Part shown: piece by piece, positions 1 through 7,750 of the stretch
Numbering within the stretch: position 1 is the first letter of the stretch
Layout of the letters: each line of letters starts with the position of its first letter
Source of the DNA: JBBRYB01 sp038238115
Lineage (GTDB): Bacteria > Actinomycetota > Actinomycetes > Propionibacteriales > Nocardioidaceae
Assembly: GCA_038238115.1 (NCBI GenBank)
Contig: JBBRYB010000064.1
Span: 1-14,866 of the forward strand
DNA length: 14,866 nucleotides
Reading direction: 5' to 3'
The notes under the pieces: generated by a model
The model's database searches: none
What the model was told of the DNA's origin: nothing
Seen by the model: only the letters and a program-made list of their open reading frames with translations
Position numbers and translations under genes: made by a program

Positions 1-439
1 CGTCCTCGGTGTACTGCATCATGAGGTTCTCGTAGTAGTGGATGGAGCTGACCGCGGAGAAGTACTCGTCCTTCCAGTAGCGAGCGAGGTCCTCGGTGGT
101 GAACTTGGCTCGACCCTGGACCCACGCCTGGATCTCCTCGTGGTTGAACTGGCCGCTGGGCACGCCGGTTGGCGGCGGGGCATCTTCGGGTGGGGCCAGC
201 AGCGCCGCCGGCGTGGTCTGCAGGATGTAGGCGAAGACGGTCAGGTCATCGACGTCTACTCGCCGGTCGCCGTTCTCGATCTTGCTCAACGCCGAAGTCG
301 ACATTGCCCGGCCGGTCTCCTTGACCCGCTCGGAGAAGGTACGCAGGTCCATACCGATCGCCTGCCGCGCCCTGCGCAAGTTTGCCGCTACGTGCGCGTT
401 CGTGTTTCCAGCTGCGTTCCCTCGTTGACGTGGCTCCAT
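1..439 (-). CDS. XRE-family HTH transcriptional regulator (partial, runs off left edge)
   Basis: An open frame runs from ATG at 439 to the window edge without a stop (146 codons visible). Residues about 16-70 form a Cro/C1-type helix-turn-helix: an N-terminal helix with LRRARQAIGM, then MSTSALSKIENGDRRVDVDDL, the usual recognition helix plus the SKIE-G-R signature, then a helix ending in LLAP. A Pro-rich linker (APPEDAPPPTG) and an acidic/aromatic C-terminal part (WKDEYFSAVSSIHYYENL) follow. Such proteins act as DNA-binding repressors of phage or integrative elements. The start fits a leaderless mRNA: a -10-like TATGTT on the minus strand lies six bases before the ATG. The gene is divergent from the excisionase-like gene at 532, so it probably controls that promoter and its own. 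What it represses beyond this is not visible. The family call is firm; the role is inferred. Confidence 0.85.
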   Translation of the reverse strand, partial: MEPRQRGNAAGNTNAHVAANLRRARQAIGMDLRTFSERVKETGRAMSTSALSKIENGDRRVDVDDLTVFAYILQTTPAALLAPPEDAPPPTGVPSGQFNHEEIQAWVQGRAKFTTEDLARYWKDEYFSAVSSIHYYENLMMQYTED

Positions 440-531
440 GTAGGAAACATACAACGTCGCTCTTGAAACATCAAGCGCGAACCTGTACAGTCTAAGACCT
501 CCACGGGACGCGGGATACAGGCAGGTGCGAT
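440..531. promoter_or_regulatory. Divergent promoter/operator region between the XRE regulator and the excisionase-like gene
   Basis: Plus-strand promoter: TTGAAA at 463-468, a 17-base spacer, and TACAGT at 486-491, giving a predicted start near 498. Minus-strand promoter: TTGATG at 474-469, a 17-base spacer, and TATGTT at 451-446, with a predicted start on the ATG of the regulator at 439. GAAACAT occurs at 444-450 and again at 465-471, exactly 21 bases (two helical turns) apart. CTTGA/TCAAG arms around AACA (462-475) form an inverted repeat covering both -35 boxes. The layout suits a self-regulating repressor switch. Confidence 0.65.
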
Positions 532-738
532 ATGAGAGCAGCCACCATGACCATTGAGACGCTGCGCAGCGCCCCCAGCCTGGTCATCACCCGCAACGAC
601 GCCGCAGCGGCCCTCGGCGTTGACCCGCGGACGGTCACGGCCGGTATCGAGAATGGCACGATCCCCTCGGTCAAGCTCGGCCGCCGCGTGCTGATCCCAC
701 GGGAGAAGTTCCTCAAGCTCTTCGACCCCGACAACTGA
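532..738 (+). CDS. Excisionase/MerR-like helix-turn-helix protein
   Basis: 68 residues. After a short leader, VITRNDAAAALGVDPRTVTAGIENGTIPSVKLGRRVLIPREKFLKL is the standard excisionase-type winged helix: a helix that selects the site, then the G-x-IP-x-x-K-x-GRR-x-x-IPR wing. Such proteins bend DNA at attachment sites (Xis), act as recombination directionality factors, or serve as small regulators. No integrase is adjacent, so the partner could be the one at 9652, an element lying off the window, or none. ATG at 547 (MTIETL) is an equally possible start; neither ATG has a strong ribosome site. Transcription is probably from the promoter at 463-491, opposite the XRE repressor. The fold is confident; the excision role is inferred. 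Confidence 0.8.
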   Translation: MRAATMTIETLRSAPSLVITRNDAAAALGVDPRTVTAGIENGTIPSVKLGRRVLIPREKFLKLFDPDN

Positions 739-1081
739 CCGGCGCTTAGCTAGGTGTCTCGTTCGCCTGCTCGACCGAACACTCCTCGAACGTCGTGCGT
801 ACCACCCACCGCGGCGGAAGGGCCGATCCGCTCCGCGGCTGATGAGCGCGCTTGACGACGACCAGGCTGTGAGTCAGGTCGACCCGGACTGGGCCCACCA
901 ACAGAATTCGAGCTGGCTCCAGGACCACAGACCCCGCGAACAAGTGCGGCGCCACCAGTTGCCCACCCCACGGGCATGCCTCCGGACGGGCTCTGCGGGA
1001 CGCTCGTCCGGGCGCGCGGCCCTTGTCCTCCGGCTTTTCCCACACGAGGTTTCTCTACCGGACGTCGGTGGGCCATGCGCA
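739..1081. other. Gene-poor stretch with no recognisable product
   Basis: No open frame here resembles a known family. The best candidate is the minus frame that ends at 746. Its last ~75 codons (from VAPHLFAGSVVLEP to VRTTFEECSVEQANETPS) have a hydrophobic/charged pattern that could be a coding remnant. No ribosome site or convincing start was found. Two further long frames overlap it and look like GC-rich shadows. This is best read as decayed sequence between the excisionase gene and the scar at 1082-1514. Confidence 0.4.
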
Positions 1082-1368
1082 TCAGTCGTCGGCAGTGCCG
1101 AGGTTGTCCAGGTCCAGCACCTTGACGTTGCCTGGATCGTGCCGCGCCGCCAGAGACCAGATCATGGTGGTGTGGAATGCGCCGGGCAGTCTCACGCTGT
1201 CTTGGTCAGCAACATGAAAGTGCCCATGGGCAAGGAACATGGGTGCGACGCCGAGAACAGCGCGCGTGACCCGCTCGATCCCTGCGTCAGCGTAGGCGAG
1301 GGACGCTGCCGGCCAAGCCATAGGATTTTCACGGACGTAGTCACGAAGGATCGCCGTGACCGCGGGGG
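1082..1368 (-). pseudogene. C-terminal fragment of a calcineurin-like metallophosphoesterase
   Basis: The frame ending at TGA 1082 reads WPAASLAYADAGIERVT, then FLAHGHFHVADQD, RLPGAF, WSLAARHDPGNVKVLDLDNL. This matches the final third of calcineurin-like phosphoesterases: the GHxH (here GHFH) metal-binding motif followed by closing beta strands with a GN-x-x-x-LDL ending. The N-terminal metal-binding motifs (DxH, GDxxD, GNH) are absent, so the fragment cannot be a working enzyme. Upstream it is joined, inside a run of six C on the minus strand (about 1364-1369), to the opening codons of a PIN-domain gene. The family call rests on the HGHFH block and the tail; a short unrelated protein is possible but less likely. 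Confidence 0.55.
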
Positions 1369-1401
1369 GATCAGCACATTGGTGTCGACGAGGGCACGCA
1401 T
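1367..1401 (-). pseudogene. N-terminal stub of a PIN-domain (VapC-like) toxin gene
   Basis: ATG at 1401 begins MRALVDTNVLI, the hallmark first strand of PIN-domain ribonucleases, with the first catalytic Asp in VDTN. After the Ile codon the sequence changes into phosphoesterase-like sequence, and the remaining acidic residues of a PIN active site are missing. The ATG overlaps the stop of a short upstream frame by one base (TGATG), as in many antitoxin-toxin operons. I infer a VapBC-type operon cut by a deletion that brought in the phosphoesterase 3' end. Confidence 0.5.
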
Positions 1402-1514
1402 CACGAACGGCGGCCAACTCCCGTCACGGTCGTGGTGGTTGCCCGAGTAACGGCTGTTTCGGTGGCGAGTTCGTTGGCCAGCGCCGCGCCTCGGGCCAGA
1501 CCGCTGGTCGTCAT
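1401..1514 (-). CDS. Possible 37-residue remnant of an antitoxin upstream of the PIN stub
   Basis: ATG at 1514 opens a frame starting MTTSGLARGAALANELA. It ends at TGA 1403-1401, overlapping the PIN start by one base. Position and coupling suggest the antitoxin partner of the PIN gene, but the peptide is short, Thr-rich at its end, and does not clearly show an AbrB, RHH or Phd fold. It may be the tail of a decayed antitoxin or chance. Confidence 0.25.
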   Translation of the reverse strand: MTTSGLARGAALANELATETAVTRATTTTVTGVGRRS

Positions 1515-1714
1515 GCCCAGCGGCGAACAGCTCGCCCGGCCAGCCACGGGAAGGCAGAGTTGGCGCGTGCCGTGATCGCATCACTCTGGGAGCCCCGGTC
1601 CGCCACACCCGGTGCAGGGCCGTGGAACCGTCCCCGTGGCGGAAGCGTCCAAACAGTGCTTGACATGGGAGGTCCCGAGCGGGACTGTTCATTCATATAG
1701 ATACGGGGACCGCG
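1515..1714. promoter_or_regulatory. Upstream region of the secreted-protein pair, with a -35-like box and a hairpin
   Basis: A perfect TTGACA lies at 1660-1665. Directly after it is an inverted repeat, GTCCC-GAGC-GGGAC (1672-1685), where a repressor could sit. A clear -10 at 17-18 bases is missing; the AT-rich CATATAGAT near 1695 is too far away. GGGGA just before ATG 1715 is a good ribosome site. No gene is recognisable between 1515 and 1650. Confidence 0.4.
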
Positions 1715-2068
1715 ATGTTCAAGAGACGGATCGGCACGAAGATAGTCGTCGCTGTGGCATCGGCTGTCTTGCTAGGTGGTGGATTCGGGATTGCGCACGC
1801 CTACGCGGATGGTGATCCCACGCCGACACCTCCAGCCCCTCAATCCCCGTTTGGGCAGGCACCGGCCTCCGAAGACCCTGCCCCGCCGCTGACGCCCTCC
1901 GAGCAACTTCAGCAAGTCAAGGACTTTGTCGCTCAAGACCCCGGAAACCGGCTGGTGTGTGAAAATGCCGACGGATCGGTTGGCGCAACCATCGTGAGCA
2001 AGGTCGATCCAAAGGCAGCGCCACAGATGCCAGGCGATGCACCGTGCACTAACAAGGCGGGCAACTGA
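1715..2068 (+). CDS. Small secreted Pro-rich protein of unknown function
   Basis: 117 residues. The N-terminus is a standard Sec signal: MFKRRIGTK, a hydrophobic core (IVVAVASAVLLGGGFGIA), then AHAYA, with cleavage likely after HAYA or nearby. The mature protein starts with a flexible Pro/Thr/Ala stretch (about residues 33-60), then a soluble part with QQVKDFVAQDPGNRLVCENADGSVGATIV and two Cys (VCEN and APCTN) that could form a disulphide. I do not recognise a family. GGGGA before the ATG supports this start. Its 3' end overlaps the next secreted-protein gene by 32 bases if that gene starts at 2037, or abuts it if it starts at GTG 2070. They are therefore almost certainly one operon and may act together outside the cell. 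Confidence 0.75.
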   Translation: MFKRRIGTKIVVAVASAVLLGGGFGIAHAYADGDPTPTPPAPQSPFGQAPASEDPAPPLTPSEQLQQVKDFVAQDPGNRLVCENADGSVGATIVSKVDPKAAPQMPGDAPCTNKAGN

Positions 2069-2624
2069 GGTGGGGGGCAGGTCGGCGGCGGCGGCGGCAG
2101 GTCTCGCTGCTGTCGCAATACTCAGTATGCAGACGGCGGCAGTCGCGTCCCACAGCCTGATCCGCGGAGGTAACGCGGCCCTGCACTGGGACCGTAGTGG
2201 CACAGCTTTGGCGCAGGTTTACTACGTCGATCACACCGGCAGCCGCTGGCCCGTGGCACGCAACGTCTACGACTGGAACGCGAGCAATCGAGTCAAGTCA
2301 TACTACGAGACGACGTGCCCGAACTCATCGGTTCACTGCGTGCACGTCCGTACCTACGACTCGAACGACGGCAACATCGGTTACACCCATATCGAGTGGG
2401 ACTCGAACGGCCACTTCGTCGATGGGGGCGTGTGGATCCGCCTCAACAATTATCCGAGCACAACGTTCACAGCACGGGACCACACCGCGTGCCAAGAGTT
2501 GGGCCACGCCCTAGGGCTCGACCATCAATATAGTGATAACACTTGCATGAACGATAATCGCCTGGACACAGTGGACCCGAATCAGCACGACTACGATCAA
2601 CTCGCGAGCGTCTACGACCACTGA
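2037..2624 (+). CDS. Secreted matrixin-like (metzincin-type) protein with Gln in place of the first zinc His
   Basis: 195 residues. A basic n-region (MHRALTRRATEVGGR) and an Ala-rich core form a signal peptide ending near AAVASHS. GTG at 2070 is an alternative start that would leave a shorter n-region. The body resembles small actinobacterial matrixin-like proteins: WPVARNVYDWNAS near the start of the mature part, VWIRLNN before the active site, then CQELGHALGLDH (about residues 151-162), and NTCMND, followed by PNQHDYDQLASVY. Metzincins use HExxHxxGxxH; here the first position is Gln, leaving the Glu and two His. The Met of CM could be a Met-turn, and the two nearby Cys may pair. From memory, CQE-x-GH variants recur in actinobacterial secreted proteins, so this is probably a real subfamily rather than a lesion. 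Peptidase activity is unproven. It is co-transcribed with the preceding secreted protein. Confidence 0.75.
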   Translation: MHRALTRRATEVGGRSAAAAAGLAAVAILSMQTAAVASHSLIRGGNAALHWDRSGTALAQVYYVDHTGSRWPVARNVYDWNASNRVKSYYETTCPNSSVHCVHVRTYDSNDGNIGYTHIEWDSNGHFVDGGVWIRLNNYPSTTFTARDHTACQELGHALGLDHQYSDNTCMNDNRLDTVDPNQHDYDQLASVYDH

Positions 2625-2704
2625 CGAACTGTGACCGGAGCAACCGTCGCCTCCGGGGTGGTCGCCGGTGCGCTGTTGTTTCTCGCCGGAGTCACGTAGC
2701 TCCG

Positions 2705-3574
2705 CACATGCGCCGAGCATCGCGGCAATCGCTTCCAGGGACATGCCGCGGTTGATGGCCTGGGGGCCAGGGTGTGTCGTAACTGGTGGGGGTGGATGTG
2801 CGGCAGCCTGGCTGTGGCGCCGGCTTTGTTGATGAACCGGGTGACGGTGTGCCGGTCTAACGGCCGGCCGTTCTCTCGGGGCAGCAGCAGCGGATGCCCG
2901 GTCGGGACGTTTTGGGTGCGGTAGTCGGCGATTAGGTCGACCAGGTGCGGGTCCAGTGGCAGGTAGCGGTCCTCGCGGAGCTTGCCGACTGGGACGTGCA
3001 ACCACGGGGCGGCACCGATCTGCACGACGGCGTCGGCGCTCAGCGCGGTGAACTCGCTGACCCGTAGCCCGGTGCGCAGCAGCACCTCGATGGTGACCCG
3101 GACCAGGAGCCGGGGCTGGGCGTGGGCGGCGCGCAGCAGCTTGGCGGCTGCGGCGTCGTCAAGCGCCTTGGGCAGCGGGTGGTCCTGTCTCGGGAGGTCG
3201 CCAGGGAACATCGGCACCCAAGGTGGTGCCTGGTCCCAGCCCCATTCGTCAGTGCGGACGAAGAACATCCGCAGCGTGCCGAGCCGGTGCGCCAGCGTGG
3301 CGGTGGTGAGCCTGGTCTTGTTCTGCCCGGGCCGTTTGGCAAGCCAGGGCTTGTAGTCCTCAATGTGCCGTCGGGTGACCTGATCGATGCTGATGACCTC
3401 AGGGGCGACGTCGAGTAGGAACGCGGCGAACGAGCGCAGGGTCAGGTCGGCGCCCGTGACGCTGCCCGGGCGCAGCACGCAGGCGATCTGGTCGAGGTAG
3501 CGACGCATCGTGGCCACGATGTCCGGGCGACCGCTCAGCTCGTCCCAGGTGGGCAGCAGCCGTGGCCCGCTCAT
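2705..3574 (-). pseudogene. Tyrosine recombinase B, copy 1: frameshifted and 3'-truncated
   Basis: ATG 3574 overlaps the stop of the upstream recombinase (ATGA). Residues 1-130 are a SAM-like core-binding domain. The catalytic part shows Arg171 (RTGLRVSEF), Lys198 (VGKLREDR), and His263-x-x-Arg266 (HPHQLRHT). Just after HTLA one base is missing near 2761-2766: the run reads CTGGGGG where the paralogue at 13 kb reads CTGGGTGG. The following residues QAINRGMSLEAIAAMLG therefore continue in another frame. Homology stops near 2712, before the second His and the Tyr nucleophile, and unrelated sequence follows up to the secreted-protein gene. It cannot be active. The frame as it stands runs on to 2612 with nonsense residues. 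It was the middle gene of a multi-recombinase operon of the Tn554/RIT kind. Confidence 0.85.
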
Positions 3575-4147
3575 CGGGCGCTCCCACCAACGGTGTTCGG
3601 CTGGCCGGCGTAGAGATGGGCGTCGAGAACTTCGGCGGCCTTGCGGTACTGGGCGGCCAGCCAGTCATCGGCCAGGTGCAGATATATCCGGGTCGACTCG
3701 ATCGAGGCGTGCCCGGCCTGAGCCTGGACAGCCTCCAGTGCCATCCCGGCTTCCCGGAGCCGGGTCAGGCAGGTGTGCCGCAACTCGTGGCAGGTCGCAT
3801 GCGCGAGCCCTGCGCGACGCCTGGCCCCGGCAAGCACCTGGTCCAACCCGCGCACCGACAACGGGCCGCCACGGTTGGGGCCCTTGAGGACCACGAACAC
3901 CCGGTCGGTCCCAGCGTCTGGTGGCCGCTCGGCCTCGAGGTAGGCAGCGACCGCGGCGAAGAACCGGGACGAGACCGGGACCAGCCGCTGGTGACCGCCC
4001 TTGCCCTCAGCGATGAACACCCGACGCTCGGCGACCCGCAGGTCCTCCAGCCGCAGCCCCTACACCTCGCAGAGCCGCAGTCCGCCGAACACCATCGCGG
4101 CGACCCGGCCGGGATCGTTCCCGCGCGTGGGCAGCCCTCGGGCCGGG
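3571..4147 (-). pseudogene. Tyrosine recombinase A: catalytic-domain remnant with an in-frame stop
   Basis: The frame RVAAMVFGGLRLCEV, then TAG (4062-4060), then GLRLEDLRVAERRVFIAEGKGGHQRLVPVS is clearly one protein interrupted by a nonsense codon where Leu is expected. It includes the box-I Arg (GGLR), the beta-strand Lys (EGKGGHQR), HELRHTCLTRLR, and AGHASIESTRIYLHL, with the His and nucleophilic Tyr present. Everything N-terminal of about residue VAAMV is gone: the sequence meets the 3' end of the relaxase gene at about 4147, so the core-binding domain was deleted. The remaining 149-codon frame from ATG 4020 could still be translated, but it lacks box I. It ends with ATGA overlapping recombinase B. 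Confidence 0.8.
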
Positions 4148-7100
4148 CTACAGGCTGCGTGCGAGCTCGGGGTCTGTTGGCCCGATCCGGCGTTCCGTCG
4201 GCGCGCCGATCCTGGCGTTGTGGGTGGCGGTTGTTCGCTCGACCTCGACCTGGAGGGCTCGAGCGCGGCGTGACTCGATGAGCTGCACGGCTCGTCCGAT
4301 CGGGAGGGATTCGATGCGGGCGAGGTCGGCGCGCGCCGCGTCGGCGTGCTGCCGCCATCGTTGGGCACGAGGTTGGGCACTGTGTACGCCGCTGATTGTT
4401 CGGACAGAGGCGGCATCCCGCCGACCATAGATCCGGAGGGTGAGATCTTCGGTCTCGGCTCGGTGCCGCCACTGGGTCTTCTTGAGCGCTTCATCGGCGC
4501 GCGCGACATCCTGGCGAGCACTGGCCACGACGGGTTGGGCTTCGGCGCGTTGATGTGTCACGCGAGCGGCCCATGCTTCGAGCCCGTCGCGAGTCGTGGC
4601 GGCCCATCTGCCGGTGGCGGGCACGCTGCCCCACCGGATCAGTACGGTCACCTGGGCGTCGTGGGTCCCCGCTTGTGCGGAGTCGAGCCTTCGCTGGGCA
4701 GTACGCCTGCCGAGTCGGCTTGCCGAACGGGTTGCGTCCAAGGCCGCATCTTGTTGGCTGTGCGCATCGAGGTAGGCCTGTCCGTCGACGACGGCCTGGG
4801 CGAACAGTGGTGGTACGGCGTCGTCGACGACCGCCATCGAGTGGGCTTCGGCTATGACAAGGGCGTCTCGGCCGGATGCTTCCTCGCGCGCATGGGCCTC
4901 CGCTTGGGTGGCCAGTAGAGCGCTGGCGTGTTCCCAGCGTGCCGCTTCCCGCTCGGCGTTGGCGATGGCCACGACCAGCCGTGCTCGTTCGTCGTTGACC
5001 ACCTTCACCGGTCCCTCAGCGGCCAGTCCCGCGACCGAGACCCGAGCATCGGAGGTTGCTGCCTGGAGGCCGCGATCGGCGCGGTCGCGCTGGAGCGCGT
5101 TGACGAACTGCTCTCGTGCTTGGTCGAGGTTGTCGGCGACGATGTGCAGCACGTTGGAGTCGCGGCCGCGGGTCATGCCGACGTACACCCCGGATGCGTC
5201 CAGCGCCTCCGACAGCAGGGTGTGCGCGCTGGTGGTGGTGACGCCTTGGACGCCGTACGCGGTCGCGGCGTAGGCCAGGTGGGCGTGGTCGCTCACATAC
5301 GAGCTGGGCAGAGCGACCGACCGTGGGTGCTTGCGCGGGCTGGCTGCGTCTCGCGCCCACACGGTGCCGTCCTCGCCGATGCTCTGGACTGTCCAGGTCT
5401 GCCGGTTGGCGACCCCGAGCGTGCTGTCGTTCTTGCGGGTGGTGATCACGTCGCCCGCGCCAATGGGCAGCGCGTCGTTCCCGGACACGGTCGCCGTGTC
5501 GTCGACTTCGCCTCGGGCGACGCGTTGGGTGCGGATGCGGTCGTTGAGACAGCGGGCCTCCTCGTTGGTCGCGACTGTTGCGGCGACCGTCCTTGAGGAC
5601 TCGATCGCCGCCGTGGTCGCGGTGGCGATGACCTGGTGGGCGTCGTCGGTGCTGCGGTGCACTCGGACATGTCCGCGCGCTTGGAGCCGGTCGAACAGGT
5701 GCGCCGGGTTGTCGCCGGCACGGAGCCGGAGGGTGAGGTCGGCGTAGATCGGGTCGGTGAACCGGTGGACCGAGTCCATGTCGAAGACGGTTCGGCCACT
5801 GCCTGCGGCCAGCGCTGCGGCCATGTCGAGGACCCCACCGCGTCCCACGGCCGGCAGTTGTGCCCGGTCCCCGACCAGCGCGACCGTGGCCGCGGCGTCG
5901 CCGGCCACGGTGAAGAGTGCGATCGCACTGTCCTGGTCGAGCATCCCGGCCTCGTCCACCACGATCCGCTCACCGCGCGCCAGTCGCGCCCACACAGGGG
6001 GCCCGCCATACGTCTTGCCGGACTCGGGCGCCGCATCGGGGTCGCGATCCCCGACGGCGAGGCGGGTCCACACGCCGTCGCTGTTCCACCGCCAGCCGTG
6101 GGCGTGGAGCAGCTTGGCAACCGACTCGGCGGACACTCCGAGCTCGTGGGTGGCCACGTCGGCGGCCTTCTTCGTCGGGGTCACGACCCTGGTGGCGCGA
6201 CCCTCCGCATCGGCGGCACCGATCGCGACGGCGAGCATCGTCGTCTTTCCTGCGCCGGCAGCGCCCCCGACTACCACCAGTGGGTCGGTCGATGCGATGG
6301 CTGCGGCGGCGCGAGCCTGCCCAGGATCGAGCCCTCGTTCGGCGGCCAGTGCCTCCACATCGGGGACCGGGGCGGTCTCGGTGGTGGAGGTGAGGGTGGT
6401 GAGCAGGTCGCGCAGTCGCATCTCTGCGGCGATGACCTGCAGGCTGGTCAGATGCGCGACATGTTCTGGTTGCGCGGTTCCGGGCGGCAGCACCGAGGAA
6501 CAGTCGCCAACGGCAAGCCCGGTCGCGAGCGTGACCAGGTCGCGCAGTACAGCGGGTGTGGCGCGCACGCCGTGTTCGGTCACGATCCGCGTCACCTGCT
6601 CCGCGACCGTGTGGCGAGTCCAGGTCGACGCGGCTGCGGCGCACCGGTCCAGCGCCCGCGAGGCGAGGGTGAGTACCTGGAGATCCTCAGTGGAGACCGG
6701 CACGGTCACCAGCCGATGGCTGCCGACTCGGGGCGACGAGAACACGTCGGGGTCGTACCCGGCATCGGCCAGCTCCCGACGCCAGCCGTCCTCGTGGGCC
6801 AGGGTGCTGGGCCGCTTCTGCGGACGGTCCCTGGCCCAGGCTGCTACGACCATCCGGGAGGTGACCACCGGACCGGGCTCGCGACCGGGATGCCGCTCGG
6901 CCCACACGGCCTCGGCCTCGCTGAGGTTCTTCTCCACCTGGCTGGCGCGCTTCGACATCACCGCGTTGAACGGCACCAGCTCGACCACCTCGCCCGTCAC
7001 GGGGTCCAGCGTGAGGCCGTGACGATCCAGCGCCTGGGCAAGTCCTGGGTGCGCGGCCAGGACGGCGGTGCCGAGTGAACGGATCGCTCCCTGCTGTTTG

Positions 7101-7693
7101 AACAGGGCCGCGGTGTCCAGGCCGCGCCACCTCCCGGCGGCCCAGACGCGGGTGCCGATCTGGAAGTGCACGTGTCGATGCGGGTCGCCTGCCCGGCTGG
7201 TCTTGTGGACCACCGCGACGGTCTGCAGCCGCTCGACCGGCACCACCTCCTGCCGACCGCGCGGTCCGACACGGGTGACCGAGTGCAACCCGAGGAACCG
7301 TCGGATCTCGGCGACAGCGTCGGCCTGCGCGGCATCCAGCGCCTCCGAAACGTCCGGGTGCAGCGCGGCGGCAATGGAGAGCGACTTCGGGGTGTTGACC
7401 ACCATCTCAGCGAACCGTGGCGAACCGTGCTTCCCCGAGCCCTCCTCGCCCGGCAGGCGTGGTTTGCCCATCGGGCTCCCGGTCACCGGGTCGATCCAGT
7501 CCACCCAGGACGCATACCCCTCGGCGTCCAGTTCGGAGGCGGCCAGCACCTCGCCGCTGCCGTCCGTCACCGTGAAGGCGGCCAGCGCCGACCCACCCCG
7601 AAGGTAGTAGTCGTCCGCGCGCGAGCGATCCGACTCCAGGTACCGGCACGCCGCCGCGCCCGTCCCCAGGAACAGAATCACTCCACCCTTCAT
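4148..7693 (-). CDS. MobF-family (TrwC/TraI-like) conjugative relaxase-helicase
   Basis: 1181 residues from ATG 7693, which has AAGGG seven bases upstream. A longer reading to 7954 would only add a Pro/His-rich translation of the G-rich tract. The first part is the TrwC relaxase domain: RSRADDYYL (Tyr29/Tyr30 candidates for the nicking tyrosine), then the histidine triad PHRHVHFQ near 169-176 for metal binding. The second part is a RecD-like helicase: Walker A GGAAGAGKTT near 473-482, Walker B VVDEAGM near 575-582, VALVGDRAQLPAVG, SVHRF, and the terminal YVGMTRGRD near 830-840. The last ~300 residues are Ala/Arg/Glu-rich and helical. The enzyme nicks oriT, stays bound to the 5' end and unwinds the strand for transfer. 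Length and motifs are complete, so it may work although its neighbours are broken. A tiny ATG-AGA-TGA frame (7698-7690) overlaps the start codon. Confidence 0.92.
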   Translation of the reverse strand: MKGGVILFLGTGAAACRYLESDRSRADDYYLRGGSALAAFTVTDGSGEVLAASELDAEGYASWVDWIDPVTGSPMGKPRLPGEEGSGKHGSPRFAEMVVNTPKSLSIAAALHPDVSEALDAAQADAVAEIRRFLGLHSVTRVGPRGRQEVVPVERLQTVAVVHKTSRAGDPHRHVHFQIGTRVWAAGRWRGLDTAALFKQQGAIRSLGTAVLAAHPGLAQALDRHGLTLDPVTGEVVELVPFNAVMSKRASQVEKNLSEAEAVWAERHPGREPGPVVTSRMVVAAWARDRPQKRPSTLAHEDGWRRELADAGYDPDVFSSPRVGSHRLVTVPVSTEDLQVLTLASRALDRCAAAASTWTRHTVAEQVTRIVTEHGVRATPAVLRDLVTLATGLAVGDCSSVLPPGTAQPEHVAHLTSLQVIAAEMRLRDLLTTLTSTTETAPVPDVEALAAERGLDPGQARAAAAIASTDPLVVVGGAAGAGKTTMLAVAIGAADAEGRATRVVTPTKKAADVATHELGVSAESVAKLLHAHGWRWNSDGVWTRLAVGDRDPDAAPESGKTYGGPPVWARLARGERIVVDEAGMLDQDSAIALFTVAGDAAATVALVGDRAQLPAVGRGGVLDMAAALAAGSGRTVFDMDSVHRFTDPIYADLTLRLRAGDNPAHLFDRLQARGHVRVHRSTDDAHQVIATATTAAIESSRTVAATVATNEEARCLNDRIRTQRVARGEVDDTATVSGNDALPIGAGDVITTRKNDSTLGVANRQTWTVQSIGEDGTVWARDAASPRKHPRSVALPSSYVSDHAHLAYAATAYGVQGVTTTSAHTLLSEALDASGVYVGMTRGRDSNVLHIVADNLDQAREQFVNALQRDRADRGLQAATSDARVSVAGLAAEGPVKVVNDERARLVVAIANAEREAARWEHASALLATQAEAHAREEASGRDALVIAEAHSMAVVDDAVPPLFAQAVVDGQAYLDAHSQQDAALDATRSASRLGRRTAQRRLDSAQAGTHDAQVTVLIRWGSVPATGRWAATTRDGLEAWAARVTHQRAEAQPVVASARQDVARADEALKKTQWRHRAETEDLTLRIYGRRDAASVRTISGVHSAQPRAQRWRQHADAARADLARIESLPIGRAVQLIESRRARALQVEVERTTATHNARIGAPTERRIGPTDPELARSL

Positions 7694-7719
7694 CTCATCC
7701 CTTGTTTCTAGTAACGCGC

Positions 7720-7750
7720 TGTATGTATCTACAACGGTAGCATACGTACA
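7720..7750. promoter_or_regulatory. Inverted-repeat operator upstream of the relaxase
   Basis: TGTATGTATCTAC (7720-7732), AACG, then GTAGCATACGTACA (7737-7750) form a near-perfect palindrome with one bulged base and one mismatch. The minus-strand TAGATA (7731-7726) inside it could be the -10 of the relaxase promoter. The TACGTA-rich arms recall GntR/KorSA-type operators of actinomycete elements. A related palindrome lies upstream of the second relaxase remnant (14103-14117). Confidence 0.6.

Noticed and set aside
842..1450. Plus-strand frame of 202 codons
   Set aside because: It runs opposite the phosphoesterase/PIN remnants, has no ribosome site and no family resemblance; a GC-rich shadow.
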